64,000 nt of DNA from Adineta steineri. Lineage: Eukaryota > Rotifera > Eurotatoria > Adinetida > Adinetidae. Below the pieces are notes generated by a model. It did not search any database, was not told where the DNA came from, and saw nothing but the letters and a program-made list of their open reading frames with translations. The translations under genes and the position numbers were made by a program. Numbering within the stretch: the stretch's first letter is position 1; the number at the start of each line of letters is the position of its first letter. The DNA lies in assembly GCA_905250115.1 (NCBI GenBank), contig CAJNOI010000030.1, positions 583,054 to 647,053 of the forward strand. The letters run 5' to 3'. Positions 42,001 through 54,166 of this stretch are shown here, one piece after another.

Positions 42001-45000
42001 TCGCACTTATTCTGGTTTCATTAGCTTGGTATGTATCTATTAGATATTTTATGAGAAAGTTAGAAAGAGAAATATTCAAAACTGTTTTAATTTGAGATAT
42101 CAATCTCTTCTATTCTTTGATCATTGAGGGTGGGTGGGTGTGGGTGAGGGTGAGAGTAAAAAGGATAGTACCCGCACTACTACACCCACATCCTCAAGAT
42201 AAGATCATTTTATATTTTGATAGAATTGTATATTGATATTATATTCTTCTGATTCTTTAGGTGGGAAAATTTTGTTGATCGTGATATAAAAATTGGTGGC
42301 CGTACTATAGTGCATATGAAACTATTAAAAGAAAATATAGTTGCTACACGGTCAAAAACTTCATTAATTATAACTTGTTGGAAAATATTTGTTACTATTT
42401 TATTTGCTTATTTATTTCATCATGGAATTTTTAATACATCTGTTATTTTTCCAATCAGTAATAGTAATGAACAAATAGAAGATCCATTACCAAAACTATC
42501 GTCTGGACAAAATTCTTGGGCAACACTAGGATTTGATCAACAACCAGTACAAGGACTAATACCAATTTTACCACCACGTGAACATCGTTCAATTGATAAT
42601 ATTTCAACATATATCAAACGAAATAAACGACAAATAGAAAATGATTTACCAAGCAATTTTGTATCTGATGATGACATATTACATGCACCTTCCGATGGAA
42701 TTAATCGTGAAGGCGGTGGAGGAAATAATGAAAAAACAAATCCAAAAGATCGTTGGATTTATTATTTAGCACCAATGATATTAAAAATTATATCAGATGC
42801 ATTATGTTTTTATATGGGTCGTTTAGCATGTAAATTATGTATGCAACGTATATGTTTTGCTTTACCAATAACATTAGTAACACCATTAGCATTAACAATA
42901 TTACTTGTTATGTGTTCAGTTGCACCACAAACAACTGTTTTTGTAGAAAATTTTCTTTTTTTGGAGTTGCTATGCTGATTATGCTAAAGATTCATTTCGA
43001 TGGCAAGTTATTTGTGGTCTTGTTCTATGGTGGTTATCAGAATTATGGATTGGTGGACATATTTGGTTTGGTAAAAGTCAACGTTTAGCATTTACAGAAC
43101 GGTTATTTGTTTCACCACGTTATTGTGCAACATTACTTGAACAATCTTTAATGATGAATAGACGTCGAAATGAAGGTGATGAAATGATAATCGGTACATA
43201 CGATGAAATGGGCACAGTTAATGGTGAAACAGAATTTGATGAACAAAGTATAGAAGAATTATCAATGGAAAAAAAATTAAGTGCAGAAGTACATACAAAA
43301 ATATTTTCATGTGCAACGATGTGGCATGAAACTGAAACAGAAATGTTACAATTATTAAAATCAATTATGAGGTTTGTCAATAAGATATTATATTGATTCT
43401 ATTCAGTAATTCTATTTTTTCTTCTCCTTTAGATTGGATAGTGACCAATGTGCTCGACGAACAGCTCGAAATTATTTACATTTGAAAGATCTTGATTATT
43501 ATGAATATGAAGGTCATATATTTTTTGATGATGCTACGGAAGAAGATGAAAATAATGAACAAGTACCAAATAAATTTGTCCAACAATTACTTGGAGTTAT
43601 TGATCGAGCTGCAACGTATATCTTTTTCATTCCGTGAAATATTATAATCGTCTTTTTGTTCTATTATAGTGCTATTCATCAATGTCCAATGAAAATTCCA
43701 CCACCATTCAAAACCCCAACACCATATGGTGGACGATTAACATGGATATTACCAGGTGGAAATTTTCTTATTGCACATATTAAAGATAAAACAAAAATTC
43801 GACATAAAAAACGATGGAGTCAAGTAATGTATATGTATTATTTACTTGGTTATCGTTTATTTGGTGATTTAAATATAATTGAAAAATTATATAAACGAAA
43901 ACGAAAGAAAAATTCATCGAAAAATAAATCAAAATTATTTAAAGGTTTTGGAAATTTATTGAATAATATGGATAATAAAAAACGAATACAAGTAAAGAAA
44001 TTTTTCTTTTTTCTTTTATTAAATAAATATTTTTATTAATTAGATGGAAAATACATATCTATTAGCACTTGATGGTGATGTAGATTTTCGACCAGAAGCT
44101 GTACGTTTACTTGTTGATCGAATGAAGAAAAATAAGAAAGTTGGTGCTGCTTGTGGACGAATTCATCCAATTGGAAGTGGTATGATTAACTTTTAGTTTT
44201 TTGAAATATTTTCAATTTAATTAAATAAAGGTCCAATGGTTTGGTATCAAAAATTTGAATACGCGATTGGTCATTGGCTTCAGAAAGCAGCTGAACATAT
44301 TTTAGGTTGTGTTGTAAGTTAAGAAATTATTTCCTCAATTGAATTTTACATAAAATCAAATTGATTATTTACTAGATGTGTAGTCCAGGTTGTTTCAGTC
44401 TTTTTCGTGGTTCAGCATTGATGGACGATCATGTACTTCGTACATATTGTACAAAATCAACTGAAGCTCGACATTATGTGCAATATGATCAAGGTTTTTC
44501 GTTTAGAAAACTAATCTTTTAATTTTATGTATTTATAATAGGTGAAGATCGTTGGTTATGTACACTTTTATTACAAGAGGGTTATCGCGTTGAATATTGT
44601 GCAGCATCGGATGCATTGACTTATGCGCCGGAAACATTTCATGTTTGTTTTAATTTAGTTCATTTTGAATAAATAATGTTTTTCTTTCGTTTGAATTTAT
44701 AGGAATTCTTTAATCAACGTCGTCGATGGGTTCCATCAACTATTGCAAATATACTTGATTTTCTTGTTGAATATAAACGAATTGTAATTGTTAATGAGAG
44801 TATATCATATTTATATATTATCTATCAACTGTTTCTAATGATTTCAACGGTACTTGGTCCAGCAACAGTACTTCTAATGATTATTGGAGCATTCAATGCA
44901 TGTTTTGGTATGTTGAAAATAGAATTAAATTTTAGCTAAGAGCAATCTTCATTATATTTTCAGGTACAAGTCTCTGGCAATCAATGTATATGTCCGTTTT

Positions 45001-47198
45001 ACCGGCATTTTTTTATCTTCTATTATGTTTTCATACTACTACTGATTTTCAAATTCGTGCGGCAGCATTTCTTTCTGCTGTATATGCTATAATAATGATG
45101 GCTGTTATTGTTGGTACAACAATTCAAATAGCTGAAGATTCTTGGACATCACCAAATGCTGTTTTTCTAATGTTATTACTTTCAATCAATTTTATAGCTG
45201 CTTGTATGCATCCGCAAGAATTTTGGTGTATTGTTCCTGGTTTACTTTATTTTTTATGTATACCAAGTGGATATTTATTTCTACTTATTTATTCACTATG
45301 TAATCTTAATATTGTCTCATGGGGTACTCGTGAAGCGCCGAAAATTAAAAAAAATCTAAGTAAAGAAGAACTTGAACGTGCAAAAATGCAAGAATTAACA
45401 AAAGCTAAACAAAAATCAGCTGGATTTTTTAATCAGGTAAATGATTATTTAGAAAAAAACGATATTATTGTTTCTTTTTCTTATTATTGCAATAAAGGTA
45501 TTTGCAAATTTTAATTTTAAAAAATATGATGAACGGATACGTTCGTACGCACGTAAATGGCTTGGATTAGAACGATCAGGATTAAATGGTATACTTTTAC
45601 AACAAATTTTGGGTGCTGTTCAACGAATGGAAGACGTAATATACATTGATTATATAATATTAAAATAATTTATTGTTATTTTTATTTTTAGAGTAAATTT
45701 GATGAAGAAATGGACGCTGTAGCAACGCAAGGTATATATCCACAACGAAATAAAACACCAGTTGGCTCGGAAATTGATGCAAAATATGATCTTATGCGAT
45801 TAGCAGCTCGTGCCGGTTCACCAGGAATAAATGGTGTACCTGTAAATCGTGCTAGTTTTCCTCAAGTTGATCAACAACAACAATTAATTTATCGTGGAAT
45901 CAATACTGCACGAAGTACACCTTATGGACAACGAATTTCTTATGGAGGTGTAACACGTCCATTAGAACATCCCGTTATAAAACGAGATGAACTAGGTATG
46001 AAGTATTCTATATTTTCCTTGTTAATAATCGATATTAGAAAGTCAAGAGGTATACATATTTATTTTTCTTTTAGTTAATCCAGCATGGATTTTTCATGAA
46101 TCGTTACGTGATTCTGAAGTAGTTATGCTTGATCCACGTGAAACAAAATTTTTTCAAGCACTAATCGAACGTTATTTATATCCATTAGTTGAAGATAAAG
46201 ATCATCAGAAAAAAATGGTTGAAAATCTTAAATCATTACGTAATAATTGTTGTTTCGTATTTTTTATGATTAATACATTATGGATTGTAATTATATTTTC
46301 TTTTCAACTTGTTGCTGAACAAATACGTGAATTTGTATTTATACCAATAAAACGTTTACATAATGAACCATTACGTTTTGAACCACTTGGTTTAGGTTTC
46401 TTATTATTTTTTGCAACTATTTTACTTGTACAATTTGTTTCGATGTTATGGCATCGTTATGGAACATTATTACATTTATTAGCATCAACTGATTTGAAAA
46501 TTTGTCAAAGAAATAATGGAAAAACAAATCGTAGTCATCGACGTGGTGATTTTACAACAGATAATGTTGAAGATGCTGTTGAACAAGTTAAAGTTTTACA
46601 ACAATTAAAAGGTTTTGATGAAGAAGATTTACCTGAACCAGATTATGATAATAATGATCAAGATGATAAACAAGCATCTGAACCTGATATATCAACAACA
46701 GGACTTGTTTATCGTGGTGGTGATGGTGTAAGACGATATATAAAAAATTCAGCTTGTACATCACAACAATGGAGTGATACAGCTAAAGTAAATGATATGC
46801 AAAGAAATTTAGATACAACTGATCATAGTGACTTAAGTCAAATAATATCAGGTTCAATACAAACATATGGAAGTAATTATGATGCTATTAAACGACGACA
46901 ACTATCGAATAAACGTCATTTATATAATAAATCACTTGATCATGTATTTAAATCACGTTATCAAGCATTAACACAGAATAAAAATCAACCACAACAATCA
47001 CATAAAAATGCACGAGTTAAATTAACAGATGTCTTTCAACAACAACAGCAACAATTAGTTCCATCAAAAGTAAGAAAAACATCAAATGCAATTACAAAAC
47101 GAGATAATGTTAATGGAAAAAATATTCAACAATCATCAACAGCAGTTACAAAAAAACATCGAAGAAAATCAAAAGATCGTCATTTAGAACATTTGTAG
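33059..47198 (+). CDS. chitin synthase with N-terminal myosin motor
   Basis: About 35 exons encode roughly 2,800 residues. The first part is a myosin head with GESGSGKT (P-loop, split by an intron), [10 protein letters not shown] (switch I), LDMSGFENF (switch II), RCIKPN and an IQ motif ([13 protein letters not shown]). A polar linker follows. The rest is a type-2 chitin synthase: several N-terminal membrane helices, [22 protein letters not shown] and FNQRRRW (catalytic motifs), a C-terminal helix cluster, SWGTRE, and a basic tail ending [13 protein letters not shown]. The enzyme polymerises GlcNAc from UDP-GlcNAc and extrudes chitin at the plasma membrane. Myosin-headed chitin synthases are known in molluscs and other lophotrochozoans, where the head may link the enzyme to actin. 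Frame is lost by one base at A8 (40831-40838) and T7 (42956-42962); dropping one base in each restores collinearity. Confidence 0.88.
35998..36171. repeat. inverted-repeat (MITE-like) element inside a myosin-head intron
   Basis: A 16-base perfect inverted repeat (GAACAAACTGATTTCC at 36000-36015, complement at 36155-36170) bounds about 170 bases. A direct copy of AACTGATTTCCATACTA also lies just inside the right side. The centre holds a G-rich/C-rich hairpin (GGATGTGGGTGCGGGTGTGG near 36042-36061, C-rich partner 36090-36110). No coding capacity is seen. Confidence 0.7.
37104..37130. repeat. (GAA)n microsatellite
   Basis: A perfect GAA trinucleotide run of about nine units in the large intron of the chitin synthase gene, upstream of the alternative first exon. 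Confidence 0.9.
38345..38940 (+). CDS. alternative first coding exon of the chitin synthase gene (motor-less isoform)
   Basis: The ATG at 38345 opens 198 codons plus two bases ending at a GTAGAT donor. The intron it sits in (36821-39418) interrupts the motor just before RCIKPN. Both the upstream motor exon (ending TTTGTCAG) and this exon (ending ATATCGAG) finish in phase 2 with AG, so either joins the exon at 39419 to give R-CIKPN. A TAA (38333-38335) lies in frame just before and there is no acceptor in between, so it can only be a first exon. The peptide is polar ([15 protein letters not shown] at the start, with [17 protein letters not shown] in the middle) and unlike any domain I know. 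The resulting protein would keep the end of the motor, the IQ motif and the whole synthase but lack the P-loop and switches. Confidence 0.72.
42126..42198. repeat. GGGTG-rich hairpin in a chitin synthase intron
   Basis: The left arm is GAGGGTGGGTGGGTGTGGGT, followed by a short loop and a C-rich right arm (TACCCGCACTACTACACCCACATCCTC). It lies in the intron at about 42030-42260. It is one of several similar structures in the window. Confidence 0.65.
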
Positions 47199-48804
47199 TG
47201 TGTGTGTATGCATGTATTTTTCATTTTAAAAACTTTATGTTCATATTTATAAATTAAAGACAAAATTATATATTGATGAAATTTAAATTTGTATTTTAAA
47301 ATGCCTTTTCATTTGTTTTCATCACATAATGATGTTGATAGGATTTTTGTGATGAAAATTAGCTTCGACACATGTTGTGAAGTATAAAGTATGCTGTTGT
47401 TTCTTTTTATACTGAAACGAATGACAAAATTTGGCTATAACAAATAAGCTGGATTCTAGACAAAGTTTCAATAATAATGCAAACTTATTGGATTTCTTAA
47501 TTGATCGAACTCTACATCTTTCTATGCGGGATTAAACTTTCATTAAGAATAGTTACGCACTTTATCATCTTCTAAATTCAACTCTTTTACTATGATTGAA
47601 CTAGATCTGATAGTTGTACTAAGTAATTATCATCATTCGATACAGTATTTTACTAAAACTAGTAACTGATCTCTGTTAACTTATAACTGCTACTTGCACA
47701 AAATAAATTTGAAAAAAAGTAAAGCTACATTTAAACGATTATGTATTACATTTCTGTTAAATCAATTAAAGTTGTAATCATTACAAAACTAAGTTTAATT
47801 TTGCCTAAATATCAACTTTGTCTGAGACATATATAGACATGAATATTATATAGTGAAGCAATTTATATTCGATATGAATAACCATATCCTTCTTAGTTTC
47901 TTAAGATAATCATTTTTTAATTAATATCTTGTTGAAAAATATGTCTGTTTATATATGTCATTAGAAATATAATTCTCGATCTATATATGAAATTTGTTTT
48001 CTTCCGGTAGTTTCGAAAAATTAAATATTAAAAGGATTAGATATAGATACGAATAAAAAAGCTGATTTAAATTCATTGCCTATCGTGTTTATCAATACTT
48101 TCAATCGAGTAGATACGCTAAAAATAACATATATTTGTATATTATTGAAGAATTTTTGACTTTATTACAATTTGAAGGATGAGAATGAGGATTGGATAGT
48201 AAATGGACAAGAGAAAATTAGATTCTCACCCATCATCCTTAAAAAATATGAAGTAGACATGAAAAGTAACGTTTTACTGCTTTCCATACATTCCAACTAT
48301 CATATTATGTTTGATCGTGTCCAATAGGATGCTTTTAACGAGTAATGCATAAAAAAAATTTTGTTAATATTCTTGACGATTTTTCTCATTACAAAGTGTT
48401 TTTTCCCACTCAATTATATGACGTTTGTATTACTTCTTATTGATAAAACTGGATGAACCATTAATTGATCTTACCCAATACTATACCAACGAAATATTAC
48501 ACGAGAGAAAAAAAAAGAAAAGTATGAGTGCGATATAATATGACGCACATATAATCAACATACCTTTATTATGATAATAATCAGTATATTTTAACGTATC
48601 TATATACATTAAAAAAATATTTTTTTCTGCTTAACCTTGTCGAAATACGTAGGCGCTCTCTTTTTAATATGATGGGAAGTTCCAAGTTTAACAAACGTTT
48701 ATGATTCATATCCTGGTATATAAACACGCAATTTTAAGGCATGTTGTAGTCATTTTCATTATATCTTCGTCCCCTATTCGTATAACAACAGCAAATCAAA
48801 CATC
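47199..48804. other. chitin synthase 3' flank and intergenic DNA
   Basis: 1.6 kb of AT-rich sequence with no supportable gene, beginning with a short TG run just after the chitin synthase stop (about 47198-47215). Confidence 0.5.
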
Positions 48805-50180
48805 ATGGTTTTCTTTTTTCCAAATCGTGATTCTAAAAATTATAATACAAGATATGGAACGGCATCAGGTAAGAAAATTAATTAAATGAATTGAATAGAG
48901 ATACTTTCTGAACAAATCAGCATAGTTATAGATAGCCGTTGTTTCTAAGTTTCATAGACACAATATTTCAATCCCGCTTGATTGTATATTAAATGATCAG
49001 ATACACAAACATCACCATCTTTTGATGATCGTGTAGAACAGATAAAAAACGACCGTCATACAACGCCTATAAAACAATAACGATCTTTTTTGCCTTATTG
49101 ATCATTCTAAACATAGTCTTTGGTTTATGTCAAGTCCAGCAAAATCATATTAAGACAATGTAATGAAATTTGTGTATCAATCGATAAAATTTCCCTAATA
49201 TGTAGCACATATATTTCTTTACTACTAACAATCGTTTTAAATTAATATTAGTGTCAACAGATTGTGTGTTTTTTCACGTGTATTTATTCATAAGTTACTC
49301 CTTTTTTTTACAATGAATCGGTTTAATATTAGTTAGAACTAATACTCCTTTAGATAATACAAGAGTATAACACGACGATGATGTAAAAACTTGATAGAAA
49401 ATATAGTAATCATTATACGACGACTGAAGGTGTGTCACGCTAAGAAAAAGAAATATATGATCAAATATTGTTTTTTTCGTTCGTAATGAAGAAAAAGAGA
49501 ATATTTTTCTATTACGTCATATAAGGAACGTATAAGTAGATGCGTCATTTATTTATTTCCAACTAAATTTCGTACTTGTTGCGCAATCTAGTGTTTTTCT
49601 ACGATATGCATCGTAAATGATTGTTTCTATAGAGTTATTCTTATTTCTAAACAGAAATTAAAGTCAAATATAAATTCAAAATTAAAAAAATTATGAAATT
49701 CGTTGTTTATTAAGCCACACGATAGTCGATCGCTACAGTTAAATAAGTTGACAAAAAATGTATACACTTTCTATCGAGAAAATGATAAAAAGAATAAAAT
49801 ACATTTAATCAAATGAATAAATATATAAAATAAGGAACCTTTTCATCATAAGACTTAGGAATATATTTGCTTTGTAGAAATTTAGTAAGATACAGATGTT
49901 TTTCGGATGATTATATCTAATCATATTTATACTTTCAATATTTGATCTTAATATGTTTTTCCTTATATTTTTAGAGTCGTCGGTTGGCTATAGTAAATTT
50001 ATACTTTTATTAATTGTTCTATGTGTCATTGGACTTATTCTTGCTATCGGCTGTTTTTTTACCGGCAAGAAATTTGGCAAAGCCAAACGAACAAATCCAG
50101 TAAATGATATCGAAGCTGCACAAGGACAAATGGCACAAAATATTTCACCTAATACAAAATATATGCCAGTACCAAAATAA
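48805..50180 (+). CDS. small single-pass membrane protein, unrecognised
   Basis: The second exon (49975-50180) is convincing. It encodes SVGYSKFILLLIVLCVIGL and onward, a clean transmembrane helix of about 22 residues. It is followed by a basic stop-transfer (TGKKFGKAKR) and a polar tail ending NTKYMPVPK. The exon needs one base carried from upstream. An exon ending CATCAG at 48868, before a strong gtaagaa donor, supplies that phase, and an ATG at 48805 in this frame gives an 89-residue product across a 1.1 kb intron. Another frame through the same first exon looks signal-peptide-like but does not join in phase. The true first exon could lie further upstream and encode an ectodomain. I do not recognise the family. 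Confidence 0.42.
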
Positions 50181-51851
50181 TGAAACAATATTTTTCCTTC
50201 ATGTTTTTTTTATCGTGTCAAAATTTTTGCTGTCCCCTCTTTAGTATAAGTCTAATTGTCTAAAGTATTTTTAATTTAAGATTTTATATCGAGGTCTTAT
50301 GTATTTTCCAATAAAACTTATGAATATGAGTATATGTGCAAATGAGTGTGAATGATAGATGGTTGTGATATCCACACCTACACTGGGCTTCAAGATGATA
50401 TTTGATTGGATGAAAAAGATAAATGTTGAAATATTTGTACAAGATATTTTGCTATAATATTATTAAAAATAAGTTTGTCTAATCCAATAAAACTTGATAT
50501 AATACGTGTAGGACGAAAAAAGTTTTCGATCATAAATGGATGTGATAAATATAATGATTTAATTCTATATTGATTCGGAATAATTATATGTTTATTCTAA
50601 TGTTGTAAAATTAATTTTTAGTGACTCTCTTGAATTATTAAGAAAGATTTTTGTAAAAGTATATTATTCAGATTATAAAAAGCTTGATAAATATTTCATA
50701 GAACAATTCATTACAAAGATCTTCCAGGCGAGATTTTCTTGATGAAACAAAATAAGAAGAAAAACATTAGATTTAGTAAAGGGATTATGGAAAAATTTGT
50801 CTTAAATAGAACACTGCAAAGTAACGATGAACAAACGCTTTTATTATATGAAAGAACTTCGAGAATGTAACTGCCACAAAATTCATCAAGTCTTGAATGT
50901 GATTGTAACGTCTGTGTGAAAAATTCAATCTTCTCGTTGTATACTTCAACATGTTTTCTCAATTGTCCTTCACAAAAGATCTTCTCTTTCGGTTGACTTC
51001 TTTGATTCTTCCACACGTTTTTTTTTCTTGTCGAGAAAAAAAGTATGATATCGCGAATTTTGTTATCAAGGCATAGACGTATGTGGCTGTGTTGTTCTAT
51101 CTTTTCTGTCGACGCAATCTACCAAAGTGTAAAGATAACAACCGTAGTTGTGTAGACATTTTTCTCTCACTTGTTGTTTTTCACTTTACAGAATATTACT
51201 GTTTTATTAAACATACACAAGTCTGGCTATTGCCTCATTCTTACCTGTTATAAATTAACAGAAATTCCTTACAATCTTCTCTTTCGATAGGCAAGTTTCT
51301 GATGAGTTAGAGCTATGAAGTAAGAATGTGACATTATTATTAGCATTACTTAATCCTTATATGTTGGCAGATCTATCTATATGATAGTAGAATGTCATTG
51401 TATCCCATAACACATCTATCGGATCTGTTGCCGGATTGCTGGGCCCTAGTAGAGTGATCCGAAAGTCAGTTAATCGAAGGGAAAATTGAGTATTTTCGCT
51501 GTGGTTCAGTCTAATGAGCTGTTTTTCTTGAGTGAACGGACTTTCGGTCACCGCTTTTCTTTACCAGACTTCTAGCCGGTCCAGAAATTTCTGGAGTTTT
51601 TAGTTCGAGCTTAGAACCTAGAAAGGGATTTCTGATCGAATCTTAATTTAACTAATTAATTTTATGATTAATTAATAAACTTCATAGTGCTCAGCTGCAT
51701 GACCATAAATAAAACTATGGCACATCTGTAGAAAGATAACAGGCTTTGAGCGAAGAAGTTTCATGTATGTGCGACACTGTATACAGAGATCTTGAACTTT
51801 ATTAGAAATTAAAAACATAGACGACTGTATTTCTGTTTCAGTATAATATCG
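50181..51851. other. intergenic region before the U-box/kinase gene
   Basis: 1.7 kb. A minus-strand open frame (50711-51016) with mixed composition is noted but not called. The block 51418-51630 is richer in GC than its surroundings (CGGATCTGTTGCCGGATT, CCAGAAATTTCTGG) and resembles the GATCCGG-rich repeats further right. Confidence 0.4.
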
Positions 51852-52853
51852 ATGGCTGATTCATTTAAAGCATCATCAGAATTTGGTTTCCTATTGTGCC
51901 CACTTACACATCAAATTTTCGAAGATCCTGTTTTGGCTGAAGATGGACAGACATATGAAAGAGAAGGTATAGTTCACCACATACAGAAAAACGGGACTAG
52001 CCCACTTACACAGCAACTACTTAGTGTCGATCAACTACGTCCCAATTCCATAATTAAGAAGATAGTTAATGAATTTAGATCAAAACATTATTATTTCAAA
52101 CTAGATACACATATTAAAAAAAAATCGCGTCGAGCATTATTTCAGGCACATGGAAAAACTGTGTGGGAAGCAGAGTGGATCGGAAAAGATGGTCCATCAA
52201 TTTGTTTAATGAAAATCAATGGTATTAAAGCATTGAAAGAAGCATCATTTTACGAAAAGATGACGCGACATCCCAACATTGTAAAAACATATGGAATTGT
52301 CGATGAACCTGCGAATATAACGTCACATTCTATTACTTTGTTGCAAGAATATGCATCTGAAGGGAATTTATTTGAATTATTACAAGATCAACCATCGATG
52401 CCTAATGAACATGTCTTAAGTGAAATATTTGTTCAAATATCAGATGCAATGGTATTTCTGGCACATAATCAGGTTGTACATGGCGACTTAGCATGTCGAA
52501 ATGTGTTAGTATTTCGATATGACGCAAATGAACCAAAACACAACCTTGTCAAATTAACTGATTTTGGTCTTAGTCGAGGAAGTTCCATGTATGCGCCATT
52601 AGGCACAGCATCAACCACCACATTGACTATAGTTCCAATACGTTATGCTGCTCCTGAAATTCTCAGAAATAGTAACAATAAAAATTCATATACAGAAAAA
52701 TCTGATGTATTCTCAATGGGCGTATTAATGTGGGAAGCTTATTCGAAAGGTGAAATGCCATGGTCGAATATTGAAAATGATAATGAAGTTTGTCAAAAAG
52801 TTATGAATGGTGAACGTTTAAAACAACCATCGAAATGTACGGATAGAATGTAG
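51852..52853 (+). CDS. U-box + tyrosine-kinase-like protein, truncated by an in-frame stop
   Basis: A single exon of 333 codons. Residues about 13-75 form a U-box (FLLCPLTHQIFEDPVLAEDGQTYER...SPLT), the RING-like fold of E3 ubiquitin ligases. A kinase domain follows. Its N-lobe is weak, with no clear Gly-rich loop. LMKI offers the lysine, EASFYEKM the helix-C glutamate, HGDLACRN the catalytic loop (Gly replacing Arg of HRD), and DFGLSRG and PIRYAAPEIL the activation segment. SDVFSMGVLMWEAYSKGEMPW is a tyrosine-kinase-like motif. A TAG at 52851-52853 then interrupts. The same frame continues beyond it with SIILNCMSQQEKNRPSFEELKRQL, the normal end of a kinase domain, to a TAA at 52968-52970. 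The lost codon sits where kinases usually have Trp, so TGG to TAG is likely. It may be a young pseudogene or a short protein. Confidence 0.78.
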   Translation: MADSFKASSEFGFLLCPLTHQIFEDPVLAEDGQTYEREGIVHHIQKNGTSPLTQQLLSVDQLRPNSIIKKIVNEFRSKHYYFKLDTHIKKKSRRALFQAHGKTVWEAEWIGKDGPSICLMKINGIKALKEASFYEKMTRHPNIVKTYGIVDEPANITSHSITLLQEYASEGNLFELLQDQPSMPNEHVLSEIFVQISDAMVFLAHNQVVHGDLACRNVLVFRYDANEPKHNLVKLTDFGLSRGSSMYAPLGTASTTTLTIVPIRYAAPEILRNSNNKNSYTEKSDVFSMGVLMWEAYSKGEMPWSNIENDNEVCQKVMNGERLKQPSKCTDRM

Positions 52854-52970
52854 TCAATCATATTAAATTGTATGTCACAACAAGAAAAAAATCGACCATC
52901 ATTTGAAGAATTGAAACGACAGCTATTAGGATTTATGCTAAATTCTGCCTCTACATCAGGTATTAACTAA

Positions 52971-54166
52971 AATAATTGAAGTAGACGTTTTGCTAATTAA
53001 CATACGAAAAACACATGGAAATCAACTTGAAAAACACTTTATCGTTTCCACGGGCGATAGTTAAAAATCTTTCAAGTTTTATCTTCCAGGACGAAGAATC
53101 TGATTGTCAAATTCGACAGAGGATCTAGTAACACTCGGTCGGATCCAACGATTTCCAACAGTCGGAAAATGTCGAAAATCGCAGGATTCAACCCGTTTCG
53201 GTAGGATTTTTAATGGCGAGTCAGCTATTAATTATCTATATCATTGATGCATTACTCATCAGTCTTTTGTTTTGCAATAGATTATAGAACTATTTGGATA
53301 AACACTCACTATTCAATTTCTATATTTAACTTGACCTAAAATAGTGAAAAAAACAGCATGACTAAAGCGTATTTCGCCCTGGAAGTAAGCACTTTTTTAT
53401 ATTCTTCAGTAGTTGACCTTGGATTTTGCGGTCATCCCTCGATAAAGAAGTCAGTCGGAAAAACGTATCATTAGACAAAGGTCTAAATTCAAATAGCATG
53501 TTAAAAACTAATTACATGACATATTAGATAATTTTTTGTTTTGGAAGAAAAAAATAATTATAAAAGTAGCAAATAGTGAAGAAGACCATGTTACTGAAAT
53601 AATAGTGGAAGAGTAAAATGACGACTCCTGACCAGCACTGAGTCCACAGTTTCGAAGCATAGTTCGATTTGATATATCGAAGTACAAAAACGAATGAATA
53701 GCATACGCATGTATATCTTTTGTTCCTAGATAGTTTTTATGAATTGTATTCTGAAGAATATGTCATCATCGTTTCTCTTAAATTGATTGAATGATTGGCT
53801 ATCATCATCTACTGAAGATTTCTAACCACTACAACAATACAGCGATTCTGAAATCTAGTTTTGGAGATATGAGTTAGTTTGAACAAAAAATACTGTAATC
53901 AAAACCTTCCAGAATCGATTCGATTTTTAAATTTCTTATTTTTCTCTTCATAAGATAATTCAGAATAATTTTACACATCTTATATTTTTTGCAAAAATTT
54001 TGCTATTATCCAACAAATAAGTTTTTGCAAATAACAGTTACGGAAATTAGTCACGGATTAAAAGAAGATATCTAGGGACAAGTATGAAAATTTTCTTTTA
54101 AAAATTTAAACTAAGATTGTTATTGTACCGTATAATACTAACTGAACTTCAATTTACGTTTTAGGC
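52971..54166. other. region between kinase gene and eIF4A-like gene
   Basis: 1.2 kb. A GC-richer patch at about 53085-53215 (CCAGGACGAAGAATC, GGTCGGATCCAACG) resembles the repeat copies at 56870 and 59449. The acceptor TTTTAG at 54159-54164 just before the eIF4A ATG shows that some upstream exon, coding or untranslated, exists in this region or before it. Confidence 0.45.

Noticed and set aside
50711..51016. 101-codon minus-strand open frame with mixed composition (start MWKNQRSQPKEK)
   Set aside because: The composition is less AT-driven than most and could be a gene remnant, but I recognise no family, and the C-terminal part degenerates into Phe/Leu. Left uncalled.
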